Shown: positions 52,419-63,076 of the stretch, one piece after another | How the letters are laid out: each line of letters opens with the position of its first letter | Position numbering within the stretch: position 1 is the stretch's first letter | Assembly (NCBI GenBank): GCA_018806915.1 | Contig: JAGKQI010000048.1 | Coordinates: forward strand, 558,001-622,000 | Length of the DNA stretch: 64,000 nucleotides | Origin: Phytophthora colocasiae | Taxonomy: Eukaryota; Oomycota; Peronosporomycetes; Peronosporales; Peronosporaceae | Reading direction: 5' to 3' | Position numbers and translations under genes: made by a program | The notes under the pieces: model-generated | Seen by the model: the letters and a program-made list of their open reading frames with translations, nothing else | Told to the model about the DNA's origin: nothing | The model's database searches: none

Positions 52419-53537
52419 TGTGAGGTAGCATCTGACACGCGAATCGATGGGCTTTCGACAGAATTTTCAAACCTGTTGGGGATTTATATGCGTCTTTCTA
52501 TCCTCCTTGAATAATCCCCGTCTATCCTCCCATCGCCGATCTGTTAGGAAAGCGGACTGATCCAGACATCATACAATAATCTATATGCGGAGTTTGGAGC
52601 GCCGATAAGTTTGCTGGATATTAAATCCTGTGAGATATATTATTCTGTAGGATACAGAATACCGGGTTAGAGGGGTTAAACTGTCCGAGTTTTCAACATG
52701 CAGTGTCAATGCGCTTATTGATGTAGTGTATCCTGGTGTTGGTGACGACAATCTTCCGGATGACTACTTCGTTGAACGAGCCATTTTGGCACCAACGAAC
52801 GCAAGTGTGAGGCGAATTAACGACATGGTCTCGGAACGTCTATCAGGAGAAACAAAAGAGTACCGCTCTGTTGACAGTCTCGAAGGTGTAGCGGATCCAA
52901 ACATGTTTGAGCCAGAGTTCTTGAACTCTCTGAATTTCTCCGGAATTCCACCACACCGAATTGTATTGAAAGTTGGAACTCCGATCATTATGATTCGTAG
53001 CCTGAACAGCGACAAAGGGTTGTGTAACGGAACACGACTCCGAGCGGTGTCACTGCGTGAGCGAAGCATTGAAGCTACGATTATGACTGGGCCGTTCAAG
53101 GGAAAGCGAGTATTCATTCCCGCGTATCATCTTCTACAATGAAGATGACGACAAGAATTCCCGTTCAAGCTTCGGCGAAAACAGTTTCCTGTGGTTCCGG
53201 CATTTGCGATGACGATCAACAAGGCCCAAGGACAGTCTATCCACCACGTAGGGATCTACCTCGAGTCCCCTGTGTTCGCGCATGGACAGCTGTATGTAGC
53301 GTTGTCGAGGGTAACTTCACCGAAGGCGATCAAGATAGCCGTGGACCCGGAAGCGATCGACGAGGACGGGAACGTACACACATTGAGATCTTCGAGTTCT
53401 AAGTGCATAATTTCATATTTCTTTTGAATAAAATCTCTTTGCGGTTCTCATGTGTAAAATCCTTGAACCATGTAATATTTTCAACTTCACTGGTCTATAT
53501 TACCCTTACCCAAACTACTGGGACCAACCATGCCCAC

Positions 53538-53568
53538 GCGCCCGCGTAGCGGGCGCCCAGAGCGCTAG
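53538..53568 (+). terminator. Helitron 3' hairpin and CTAG end
   Basis: A perfect 8-bp stem with a 3-nt loop, 8 nt before the terminal CTAG; the next base is T, as expected for insertion between A and T. In Helitrons this structure ends rolling-circle transposition. Confidence 0.85.
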
Positions 53569-53884
53569 TGACACCACAAAGTGGCGAAGCGAATTCACAC
53601 AGCAACTCGCAATCGTATGTCAAGTGAGAGTTTACGTGACGAACGCTGTCCATACTCCTGAGCTACAAAGACGTGGCGAAAACCTGGAGGCTACGGAAAT
53701 GTTAGCTGCTAACGGCGGTACAAACGAGCTAGAACCAGCCTTCGGCGACGAATTTGGCGAGATTCTGTCTGCCATGACGCAGAGAGAGATAGCGGAGCAA
53801 GAATCTCTCTTTGCTGTGCTGTCACTGACCAGTCTTTCTCAAATGCTGGACATCGTTTTGTTCCCTCCGAATGAAGAGTTTTAG
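53569..53884 (+). CDS. short ORF after the Helitron end, unknown
   Basis: An acidic stretch, NGGTNELEPAFGDEFGEILS then MTQREIAEQESLFAVLSLTS, ends at 53884. The frame is open back through the Helitron end, so the native start was probably removed by that insertion. No family recognised; it may be a fragment. Confidence 0.25.
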
Positions 53885-54776
53885 GAGATAGTTTCTTTAG
53901 CTTAGCACCATAAGGTACCCGTACTTAATGCACTACCACGAAACTGGACGTTGGTTGTTGATTGCTCTAATAGTTTAAAAACAGGAATTGCCATAAACAA
54001 TTTTTTTCATTTATTTTTTTCCTTATAAAAAAACGATCAATCTATAGGTGTATCACAGCAGATGCTGCAACGAACGAACTGCGACCCATGCAGACTTTGC
54101 GTACCGACAGCGTTAAAATCGACAAGTCTTTTGTACATTCGAACAACACTCACTTTGGTGTACATCATATGCTACACTCTATAATGTGTAAACCACACCA
54201 TGACCTACATTCGAACAACAAGTTACAGCGGGTCGCTGTCAGCCACTCAATGGAATCTCTACGAACGCTGAAATTTATGAAAATGCTCTAGATATAATAC
54301 CATATAAAACCCCTCTTTTTTGTCAAAGTGGCTACAGTACGCGCAAAGTGCCTCTTGTACCTTGAGGCACTTCAGAGAAAATGACAAAATACAATAGAAA
54401 ACAGACGCCCAACCAACAACGGCACATGACCAGCACACATGCATGGGAAGGGACAGCCAGTCCGTGGCTGGGGTGCGGTGGCACATAATCCAGTCCCCCC
54501 ATTCTGCCACGTGCGCAGCACAGCGGGCGCCTCTCGTGAGGCATTGGCGTCTCTGCAGCCTTACGAGGCAGTCGTCGGAACCTCAGTTGAGGCATGCGCC
54601 TCCCCTGACCAAGCAGCGCTGTGAACGTCAACAAGAGGTGCGTCAGAACCAGCAGAGCGACGTGAGGTGCAAAACTTACCGACTTGAGCTAATTCTTTAC
54701 TGGTGTCGACTGTAGACGCCACCGTTGTGCTGTCATGTTAGTTAGAGCTTGCTTAACTGTTGTTTGTATGCTAACC
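53885..54776. other. no gene recognised
   Basis: AT-rich to 54320. A small hairpin (GTGCCTC-N9-GAGGCAC) lies near 54347-54369, and GC-rich sequence follows. No coding or repeat structure I can name. Confidence 0.4.
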
Positions 54777-55650
54777 TTACGTTCGATCTAACGCTCTACT
54801 GTTGTTTGCAGGCCTCCCACTCATTTGCGAGCCGCTAGCAGCTCGGCGCTTCTTGTTCGCACCTCTGTAGACAAGCTTTCGTCTCCCGTACAGCTCCAGG
54901 TCTCCTTTAAAGGCTAATGCATACACGAGATGAACACAATATCCATTTTTATGGTACGGCACTCGCACGTGCACTTGTCGGGGTCAACTAGCCAGCCACT
55001 TTGTGGCATCCCGTAGTATTCCATCCGTGCAGCGTTCGTGTTCTTCTGAGCGGTGACGCTGAGGTCTTCGTGTATGTGCTGAGAGTCTTCAACGACAACA
55101 CGAGGGTATGGCTTCGAGACAACATGCATGCAGCGGGCTGGTGGAGGTTGGTAATCCAGAAGGAATGCCATTGATGTGCGTGCTGGGACGAATTCATGCA
55201 GAACGCCAAGCTCAATGAGCTCTCGAGCCCTGCGTTTGAGGACATCGGTTGGGGATACGGTTTCGTTGAAAGGCTTTGAGGACAAACTCTCATCAGTACA
55301 GCACGCTTGCAGCTGCTCGAGTAAACTTCCCATTTTCATTCTTACACGCAGAGTGTAGTCGCGCTTAATTGCGTTGTTGTAGGTTTCCACAGTGTTATTA
55401 GTCATTGCCATCCCGCGAGGAGTCCAAAAGCATTGCCACTTCGAGAAGCATCCCGCCAACCATTGCCTTTTGAAGTAAGCCGTGAACACGGTCAGCTCCG
55501 GCCTGCCCTCCCACTCCGACAGTACACGTTGCTTGATAATTTCACGTGACTGCTCCAGTGGAAGAGCAAGTATTGTGACAATCCTGTTCCAATAAATCTA
55601 TTGTCGAAGTAGCTTGTACTTTTGGATGCTTTCACCAGGAATCGTGCGAA
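54777..55650 (-). pseudogene. MULE transposase C-terminal fragment with SWIM finger
   Basis: Minus-strand reading: LPLEQSREIIKQRVLSEWEG, FTAYFKRQWLAGCFSKWQCF, MAMTNNTVETYNNAIKRDYT, SLLEQLQACC, then the SWIM finger CTCECRT, KNGYCVHLVYAL. An A5 run near 54945 shifts the frame between the Cys and His halves of the SWIM motif. The catalytic domain is missing. It ends about 20 bp from the 3' end of the RxLR gene, in the same orientation. Confidence 0.7.
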
Positions 55651-55670
55651 TAAACATGTACTTCTGTTAG

Positions 55671-56165
55671 TTAACTCCAAAAGAGGTCCATGTGAGCTTG
55701 GGCTTTTCTCCATTTCTCTAGATAATCCGCATAATATTGGTAGAAGGGGTGATTCTTCAGTCTGTCATCAGCATGCCCAACTAGCCCCAATTTCTTAAAA
55801 ACCTTCGTCGGAAGAGTCCGTTTCCAGAACCAATGCTTCATCCGTGCTCGAATGATCAGGTCCGAGACGCCAGGGATCACAACTGGGTACTTCTTCTCAA
55901 CAACTTCTTTGACTTTAGACGGTAGCGATTCCAGAACTGCGTTCGCTACGTTCTTGTTCTTGGTCAAACTAGCAACTGCCTCAACGGGAACAGCCTCTCT
56001 TTCTTCGTCATTCTCTTCTTTTAATAATGTATTAGCCACTCGTAGGAAACGTCTAGTTGTGTTGATTTCTTGAGGCTCCGTCAGTAGAGACTGCGGTGGG
56101 GTAGTCACCGAAGCAGCCGCCAGGGTTATCGTGATGGCCATCGCCACACAGAGTCGCCATGCCAT
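55671..56165 (-). CDS. RxLR-dEER secreted effector
   Basis: 164 residues, no intron, ATG at 56165. A typical signal peptide covers about residues 1-21 (hydrophobic core VAMAITITLAAA). RFLR is at residues 39-42 and DEER at 53-56, the usual order and spacing for oomycete effectors that act inside plant cells. The C-terminal part is helical, with a W/Y-like block (HPFYQYYADYLEKW near the end). The host target is unknown. It stands alone between a MULE fragment and a Harbinger element, the gene-sparse setting typical of this family. Nothing in the frame suggests a defect. Confidence 0.9.
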   Translation of the reverse strand: MAWRLCVAMAITITLAAASVTTPPQSLLTEPQEINTTRRFLRVANTLLKEENDEEREAVPVEAVASLTKNKNVANAVLESLPSKVKEVVEKKYPVVIPGVSDLIIRARMKHWFWKRTLPTKVFKKLGLVGHADDRLKNHPFYQYYADYLEKWRKAQAHMDLFWS

Positions 56166-56386
56166 TGGAATTCTGCTTTCGTCTGTGTTGGGGGACAGGT
56201 AAAATACGGAGTGTCGTTATATTCATCCCTGGTAGTGCCAGGGATGAAGCGACTGCTGCCAGGCTGGCAGTCGCTGGCGGTCCTGTGGTGGTAGCTCTAC
56301 AATGTCGATTCTACGTTTTACGAGTTGTCGGACTCAAATTCCGTGTGTCGGCGTTCTCTAAGCCAGGCACTTAGCGAGAATACAAT
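56166..56386. other. short region upstream of the RxLR gene
   Basis: About 220 bp between the effector ATG and the Harbinger left end; the effector promoter must lie here or inside the element. No clear initiator was seen. Confidence 0.4.
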
Positions 56387-56518
56387 AGGGGGTTTCAAAA
56401 TCGAGCTTTTGGTGACTGATTTGACCTCGGCGGACTTGGCCAAATCCGCGCTGATTTTGGAGCAAGTCCCACTCGGTTTTGGCCTTAAGTACCACTCGGA
56501 TTTGGGCCGTAGTACAAC

Positions 56519-56558
56519 TTTCCAAATCCATCAGCGTCGACGCTGATGGATTTGGAAA
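56519..56558. repeat. perfect 40-bp palindrome over the first transposase ATG
   Basis: Positions 56519-56538 are exactly the reverse complement of 56539-56558, with no spacer; the centre is GTCGAC. The upstream in-frame ATG of the transposase (56546) lies in the right arm. Confidence 0.9.
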
Positions 56559-57848
56559 TCAGCCAAACACAGAAAAACGCTCAGAATCTGATGCCTCGCA
56601 GGTCGGAACGCCAGGAGCTTCTCCGAGACTTGGAGGTCGCGTGCGCGTCCTCCTTCCTCGCAGGGGATAATGAAGACGAAACCAATACGCTGTGGACAGC
56701 ATTCGTGACTGTGTGGACGAGTCGATACCTGTATGATCGCATCTGCTCACCGCATCGGGGGAAAGACTTTTGCTCGCTATTGGCTCTGCCGGATGGCGAT
56801 TTCCGCCAACTTACTCGCGTCTCGAAGCACTCGTTCGTGGCTCTTCACGACTACATCCATGACTTTGAAGGCTTTCATTTGGAGGGTAGGAATGTACGCC
56901 ACATGCAACGACCCGTTTGTCTGCAACTTGCTGTTGGCTTGGCCCGTCTCGGCGTGAATGGAAACGGAGCTAGCGTTGGTGAATTTCACCGAAAATTTGA
57001 CATAGCGGCTGGCTCAGTCATAATCTACACTATACGTGTTCTTCTTGCTCTTAAAGAGGTGCGTGGTGAGTGGATATCGTGGCCAACCAGGGCAAGACGG
57101 CAAGAAATATCTGCAGTGATGAATACAGAAGGCTTTCCAGGGTGCGTAGGGTTTATCGATGGAACGACATTGCCGCTTTCACAACGACCTGCTCAAGATG
57201 GCAGCAGTTACTGGGATAGGAAGAAGAGGTGCGTAAGCTTGCTTCGGCTGTATACTTAACTTTCACTTGTAATTGAACGTTACTACGGTAATCAGGTATT
57301 CAGTATCGATGCAGGTAGTGTGCGACTGCGACAAGAGAATTACAGCAGTTCATTGTGGGTGTCCGGGTTCTTGTGCAGATTCGAATGTCTTCAAGCGCAT
57401 GAAGTTATATCGAGAGAGGCATAGATTTTTTGATCATGGAGAGTATCTTCTAACAGACTCTGCGTATCCATCTCTGCTAACCGTGTTACCAGCGTACAAG
57501 TCGCCGTTGGCTGACCGACCCGAGAACAGCGATTTTAACAATTACTTAGCGATGTCTCGTGTAAGAAACGAGCATACCATTGGAATATTGAAGGGACGTT
57601 GGTCATCGCTACGAGAGCTACGATCAAAGGAAGAGATGACCCATTTAATTGACTGGGCTATTGGGTGCTGTGTTCTGCACAATATGATGGCACGACTCGC
57701 TGATGGGTGGGAGGAAATGTTCATAGAGCCTGATCTTGATCGCAATGCTGTTGATTTCTCCGAACGCGAAATACGTGGTTCAATCCGCGAGTTTATAAAA
57801 CCCATCACACTTCGGACTCGGCGACGCGTGCGCGAGCCATTTACGTGA
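56546..57848 (+). CDS. Harbinger transposase (DDE_Tnp_4), two exons
   Basis: Exon 1 (56546-57228) and exon 2 (57296-57848) are joined by a GT-AG intron (57229-57295), restoring SSYWDRKKR-YSVSMQVVCD. The DDE residues are visible: GCVGFIDGTTL (first Asp), EYLLTDSAYPSLL (second) and RVRNEHTIGILKGRW (Glu). About 410 residues, normal for the family. Two start ATGs are possible: 56546 inside the perfect palindrome, or 56591 (MPRRSERQELLRDLE). No stop or frameshift, so the enzyme may be active. Confidence 0.9.
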
Positions 57849-58640
57849 CCCGGGTGTGCTACTGCTGTGAGCACCCGTCGATGGAATCGTTTCTTCATCT
57901 ACCATGCAGCCTTGAGCGTGTAACATGCCCCTATCACCACCTCCAAGCACGGTCGGAGTGTCAACTGGCGTAATGGGAGGTTTTCTAGATCGAGATACTG
58001 GCAGGCTTGATCAACTTCAACACAAATGGCAGCATGGACCAAGACAGTGTGGGGGGACGTGCACGCCGCTAGTGACGAGAAGAACATGGCGATTAGTGAG
58101 TGGACACGACTTTCTGCAGCGGCGTGACGGGCAAATGTTGTACTTTGGAGACTCCGAGACGGACAAATTCGCAGGCTTTTATGAGGCCGTCTTGACAGCG
58201 TACGACGCCATACTGAGGGGATATAACGCTACATATGATGCGTGCTAGGTGTAGTTTTTGGAGAATAATGTGCTAGTGGACGATAACGATGCAGACGTGA
58301 TATCAAGCTGACACTGGTGAAGATCAACGCCACAAGTAACGAGCTACAGTGCCTGAAGGACATCAATCAGATCGGGCCATGTACAAGCGAGAGCCACACG
58401 CCGTTTCTCATCCAAAATGAAGGTGCGGACAGCGTCGGCAGTAATGTTGGTGTGCGTTAGCACAGATACGGGTTATGATATCGTTACGCTCGACTGCGTG
58501 GAGTCCGTGACGGGGCTGCTTGCCATCATGAAACCCATGCTGTTCGCATGCAGCACCGTGCCGCTCCCCAACGACTCAACCAAGATGAGCGAAGGGCCCG
58601 AGATGGTGGAGACCCGCGAGCAACTGCAGAAGTCGGGCAA
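57849..58640. other. unassigned cargo in the Harbinger element
   Basis: Two short plus ORFs (57925-58248 and 58417-58770) without recognised domains. Possibly further captured host fragments. Confidence 0.35.
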
Positions 58641-58643
58641 TGT

Positions 58644-61259
58644 TCAGTGCACAGTGACTAAATTTCCTGTTGAATTGAAGAAGCCCGCGGTTATAAGAGA
58701 AGGTGAAGTGAGTGAGTCCCGATTAGGTGTCGTTGCAGCATTTCGGAGCCATTCAGCGTACAAATCGTGAAGAACTTTACGTTGTGAAGGCAGCATCGTA
58801 TCGTACACTACCCGTCGCATCTCTTCCGTATTGAAGAAGAACAATTAGTTCTGGCATCAATCGTTAACAGCGTTTTCTCGCAAGGTACAAGACTTTCGCG
58901 AACTTGACGGAGCAATGACACCTCCGTCGTTGGCTTCGGGGCTTTGAGGCGAATGCCACTCATCTCATCCATACTTCCGTCGCAATAGGAACTGGACAAT
59001 AAACTCAAGACGCCGTTGACCATTCGCTCCTCGCTCGGTTGTGGACTGATACTCAGAATCTTTGGGCCAGCGCATCCAGTGAACCGACGATGGACATGAC
59101 ACAATCTCGAATAAGCTGTGGCACCAGTGAGTCTTTCAAGATCGCGATATTGTTGCTCTCTGGTTCGACGACGATGTATTTGGCATCCAGCATGAAGATT
59201 ACAAGCTTCACGAGAGATCCTGGATTCCCTTCTGTCCGCGAACACAAACTTGAGCACTTGTGTATCGATAATAGGTGTTGACAAAGGAGAAGGAACGTTG
59301 AAATCGTTTCGACAAGTTTTATTCGCTATGATCTCCGTGGTCAGTACTGGAAAGCCTATCATGCTGGTGTTTGATGATGCTCAATGGATGGATAATCGAA
59401 GTTTGAGTTTGGTACTGAAGGTACTGGAGGAACTTCCTCACGTTTATTTCTTAATCACTGTACGAGGTCTATCCAAGCACACAGCAAGTGCGAGGTCAGC
59501 TTCTGGCGCTGGTAATGAGTCTGCCAAGTGTTGATACCCGCCAATAGAATCGCTTTACGTATCAATAAACAAGTCTCTTCTTGTGCCAAAAGTACCATAT
59601 CACTGGACTCTGTACTTGTGTCTTCGTACGATGGAAACCAGTTGTGTAATGACTTCAAAGTCTCTGTAGTAACTTGTTAATGCAGCAGATAGTCCAGTAC
59701 CACGATACGTTGAGCGTTTGGAGATGTTGCAAAATCAGCAGGATTTAGTTGTCCACTAAAGCTGTTGTCAGGGTCCACCTCATTGTTCTCTCGTGGGTAG
59801 TCAAGGTGCTTTTTCGAGAGGATCTTCCATGTGGACTAGGTTGAGGTGCAGTCCAAGAAGCTCCTGCAGAATCAACACTTTGACTGATACCTGCCACGTC
59901 GATATTTGGCAATGAAGCTTTACTCTGCGAAGACTTGACTGTAACCATCGCCAAAGCTTTCGCAACTCTTCTTCATGCGTGAAAATCCACAGCCGTATCC
60001 ATACTACACCATTTCCCTTGAAACAACGTAAATAATGCCTCCGTATCGCATGGTTGATCAGCATTGTCGTGCCTGTACCGCTATCATCACAAACGACCAA
60101 CGCTCGATGGGAATTCCCATCGCTGATGCGGGATTTTAGAACGGAACCGAAAAGCGGTACTGCGTCTAGAATTTCACTGCAATTGTAAGGAGCTGGACAT
60201 GTTGCCTCTTATGAAAAGTCTTCAGTAGCTGGTGAATACTGTTGGACCGGAAGCATTTGGATTGGTGCAGTCTTCCCTTTCACTCGCATTTCCATCATAT
60301 CTCAAAAGTGAATTGAGTCCTTCGTCTCCTTACGAGTACGATCATCACAGTAGATTCCACCCACAGGGGCGGACATCAAGCGAGCTGCTAAACTGATGGG
60401 GTCACCGATCACAGCGTATTCAGCACGAGCAAAACTACCAACTGAACCACAAAACACAGAACCCGTTGTAACTCTATAAGAAAAAAATATGTTAATTACC
60501 GCCATGAAATATTACCTTCCAGCGTTACGTACCCGGTAGAAACCTTCACTCCGCTTTCCAGGACGTAGGATGCAAATTTTATACATCGGAAAGCTATATA
60601 GAAGTTAGACTTTGAGAGCTCCACCATCGATAAACTACTCACAATTATTTTCGTGAAAAAATGGTAGCAACCGCTCCTTTAGTATCGATGACAAATTGGC
60701 GTAACATTCTCTGTGCTTCGTGAATCTTTGATCTTAATTACACCTTCCAGCTTCACAAACGCGACGGTAACATTCAATCAACACGGAGTGAGGGCTAACC
60801 CCGATAAATTGCTCCAGGCACGTAACGTCGTAAAAATCCAATTAATTCAGGACTCGATTCCAATGGAGGTTTAGGCGAGAGTTCAGGCGAGAGTGCAAGG
60901 TCTCCTTTTCTAGCATCCTCTGCAAAACTCATCTGTCGATTGGCAACTCCACTAAGATAAAACTCTCATCGATTCAGGACTCCACCCACAAAATTTCCAG
61001 TCACTTTGCTCACTCCAATTCCTACGTGCATCCTCAGGAGATTTAAATGCTCCTGTTCACTGTCATGTTCGATACTTGCCGCAACTGCATTCTCCAATGC
61101 CTTCAGAGCACAACGGTAAACTAATCCTCCAGCGGCTGTATCCATTCCACGTGAAGCTTCTGTCTCCCACATAACAATTAGTGCATCACCTGCAAACTTG
61201 ATAATATCCCCCTGAATGACGTCGATTACTGGCTCCAGACTCTTGTTTAAAGTGGCCAC
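58644..61259 (-). pseudogene. captured fragments of a soluble-type adenylyl cyclase (ADCY10-like)
   Basis: Minus strand, leftward. Class III cyclase domain 1: DIIKFAGDALIVMW and LRMHVGIGVSKVTGNFVGG (61259-60966). Domain 2: MLRQFVIDTKGAVATIF near 60680 and GSVFCGSVGSFARAEYAVIG-DPISLAARLM near 60460-60380. A P-loop-like VVCDDSGTGTTMLINHA lies near 60090 (normal GKT altered to GTT). Later segments include RTEGNPGSLVKLVIFML near 59240 and MRRVVYDTMLPSQRKVLHDL near 58820. The Walker B part (IMLVFDDAQWMD) is inverted, at 59250-59534 on the plus strand. Many stops; not a working cyclase. Confidence 0.8.
59250..59534 (+). pseudogene. inverted adenylyl cyclase segment (Walker B region)
   Basis: Plus-strand reading GEGTLKSFRQVLFAMIS, GKPIMLVFDDAQWMDNRSLS and VLEELPHVYFLITVRG is the NTPase segment that should follow the P-loop. 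Its neighbours on both sides are coded on the minus strand, so the piece was inverted after or during capture. Confidence 0.75.
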
Positions 61260-61494
61260 GAGAGTCGGTAGTCTATCGCTCTACACGCTCGTGCTCGAGA
61301 AGAGCAAGATCTCCTTTGTTGTGTCGTATTGCAGCTGCTCACGGCGCCCAAGAACTTGTCGAAATTGCAGTCGTCCTTCTTGTAGTCCACAATGCCTAAG
61401 GTCAATTACTCAAGGTATGAAATTGAAAGTAATTTGATATTGCATCAGCACCAGAACATGCAAACACAAACCACGGGCTAGATGCACAGATCTC

Positions 61495-63076
61495 CTACAG
61501 GAGGGCCAAAAATTCTTTAGCTTCGTCCACAGTATGACCCTTCTCGATGAGCGAGCTCAGCATTTGAAAACGCTGCTGTTGTTGCATAGCAGAACGACGA
61601 TCTACACACTCGTATTCCCATTTGGTTTTCTCGAACGCCAAGCGCTCACGCTCGAGCTGTTGCTCCTCTGTAATGGTAGGACGACACCTCCAACATGAGA
61701 TCTGTGCTATTGACATGCAACGTAAGAGCATTCCTTACCTGATCGTCGTTCAGCATCACTCAACCATTTTTCCTTCTCAAATTCCAGGCGGCGTCGCTCG
61801 ACTACGGTGTCAGTATCGTACACACAACACCTGATATTAGAATCTGAATCAATGACATACATCAAGACACACTCTTACCAATCGCCTTGGACTCGGCTGC
61901 CAAAGTCATCGCCGTTGCGATTCTGCTGCCACTGCCAGTTGTGATGCGAGGAGATGAATTCAAAGAAACTATTGATTTGCGCGGCTTCTTTGAAGGGCGA
62001 GATTCACTTGTCGTTCTCTCGGAACGGTCGCTGCGAGATGCGTGTTTCTGTCGTGTTGTCGTTTCAGCCGCCGTTTCCTTGGGGACTTGCTCACGGTCTT
62101 CGATAGCCGCTGATGAAAATGTGCCACTGAGACCTGATCTGTCAATTTCCATTACGGAGAGAAAATTGGCATGGCGATCGCGAGCAGGTGTAGTGAGGGT
62201 CGAGTTGGAGTGAGTGCGTCCGCTCGCTTCAATATCGTAATGATGTTCTTGATCAACTGGTGTAACGGTTTCACCAAGAGCCGCTGTTGACTTAGGCGGT
62301 ACTGGGATTGGGTTGGTCGGCATCATTTCTGTGCGAACATTTTGTTGAGTAAGCTGCGCCACAGGAGAAGCAGATGCTATGCTGGCTGGTGTTGGCTGGG
62401 TAAGTGGAATGCTGCTGAAGGCGTCATCGAATGGATCGCTAGGAGAGAGGCTTGGGGTAGGCGAGCGGGGGGTTAAACTTTCAGGTTCCTCACTGGTCAA
62501 AGACGGTTGCATTTGCGATGAGTTTGTTGTATCCCCTTCGGCAGATTCAGTCTCGTTATCGTAGCCATCATCACTGACCAACTCGTCTCCGTAGTTACCG
62601 TCCGAGCGCACTCCACGAAAAGGGGTGACAGCAAGAGCACTTTCCGTTGAGTCATAGTAATCTAACGGTGCAACGTTGGCCTTCTTTCCAAAAAGCTTGT
62701 CCATTTTATCGTAACAAGGACAAAGCGACTCCATCTTTTGCGCCATGGTGCAGATACCATTTTCTTCATCTTGTGCAGTAACCCCAGCACCAGTAGAATC
62801 TTCGTAGTCCTTGGCGCGCAGGTACCGATTTTTGTATGTCGTAAAGCGTTCCCGCATCTGCTTTGGCGTCAACACGAACTTACCAGCCGTGCTTTTTGCT
62901 AGAGCTTGAGCCATCGCCTTGAATCCGGCCGTCTTAGTCGACTGTTTGCCAACCGATGTTTGCTTGGAGACACCAAAGCATCGAGCAAAGTTGGAAGGGT
63001 TGTCTAGCCAGTTTACGATGGTTAGTAGATGCTCTGTCTTTAGGTGCTGGTTCTTTGTTTGAATTGCCATCTTCAC
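61495..63076 (-). CDS. Harbinger accessory DNA-binding protein
   Basis: Exon 1 (63076-61879) begins MKMAIQTKNQHLKTEHLLTI and contains a Myb/SANT-like region (WLDNPSNFARCFGV, TPKQMRERFTTYKNRYLRAK) over about residues 12-95. A Ser/Thr/Pro-rich linker and a basic SRPSKKPRKS stretch follow. Downstream coding (61830-61739 and 61687-61495) gives coiled-coil sequence: RRRLEFEKEKWLSDAERRS, then ERERLAFEKTKWEYECVDRR, ending KEFLALL. GT-AG introns are likely, but the phase of the first join is unresolved. Harbinger accessory proteins recruit the transposase to the termini and nucleus. Confidence 0.75.

Larger units (their letters stand above)
48998..52675 (-). mobile_element. piggyBac-like element B (3,678 bp)
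   Basis: TTAA on both sides (48994-48997 and 52676-52679), inside the Helitron helicase frame. Terminal inverted repeats: left CCCCTCTAGCCCG, right (reverse complement) CCCCTCTAACCCG. Just inside each end lies the palindrome TATTCTGTA-TCC-TACAGAATA. The minus-strand transposase is decayed. Confidence 0.93.
48514..53427 (+). pseudogene. Helitron PIF1-like helicase, decayed and interrupted
   Basis: The first part (about 48514-48993) includes NQNQKDIFDQVIEAV and Walker A, VDGPGGTGKSFLLEQIL. A UGA at 48903-48905 interrupts it, then AVASSGIAATLLTEGRTAYS continues in frame. After the TTAA insertion it resumes at 52680: FRIPL joins KLSEFSTCSVNALIDVVYPG, with the middle helicase motifs already deleted. 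ERAILAPTNASVRRIND and LRAVSLRERSIEA follow; a frameshift near 53142 leads to [12 protein letters not shown] and [14 protein letters not shown] (motifs V-VI). Nonfunctional. Confidence 0.85.
48490..53568 (+). mobile_element. Helitron remnant with intact 3' terminus
   Basis: Helicase sequence of the Helitron (PIF1-like) type ends about 140 bp before a perfect hairpin, GCGCCCGC-GTA-GCGGGCGC (53538-53556), followed 8 nt later by CTAG (53565-53568) and a T, the standard Helitron 3' end. The 5' TC end and Rep domain were not found. A piggyBac element (48998-52675) sits inside. Confidence 0.8.

Noticed and set aside
54330..54640. possible structured RNA gene around the GTGCCTC/GAGGCAC hairpin
   Set aside because: A single 7-bp stem is expected by chance; no tRNA or snRNA signature is present.
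61887..62564. plus-strand ORFs opposite the Harbinger accessory gene
   Set aside because: Short and without domains; the minus frame is longer and has the Myb-like and coiled-coil features expected of the element.
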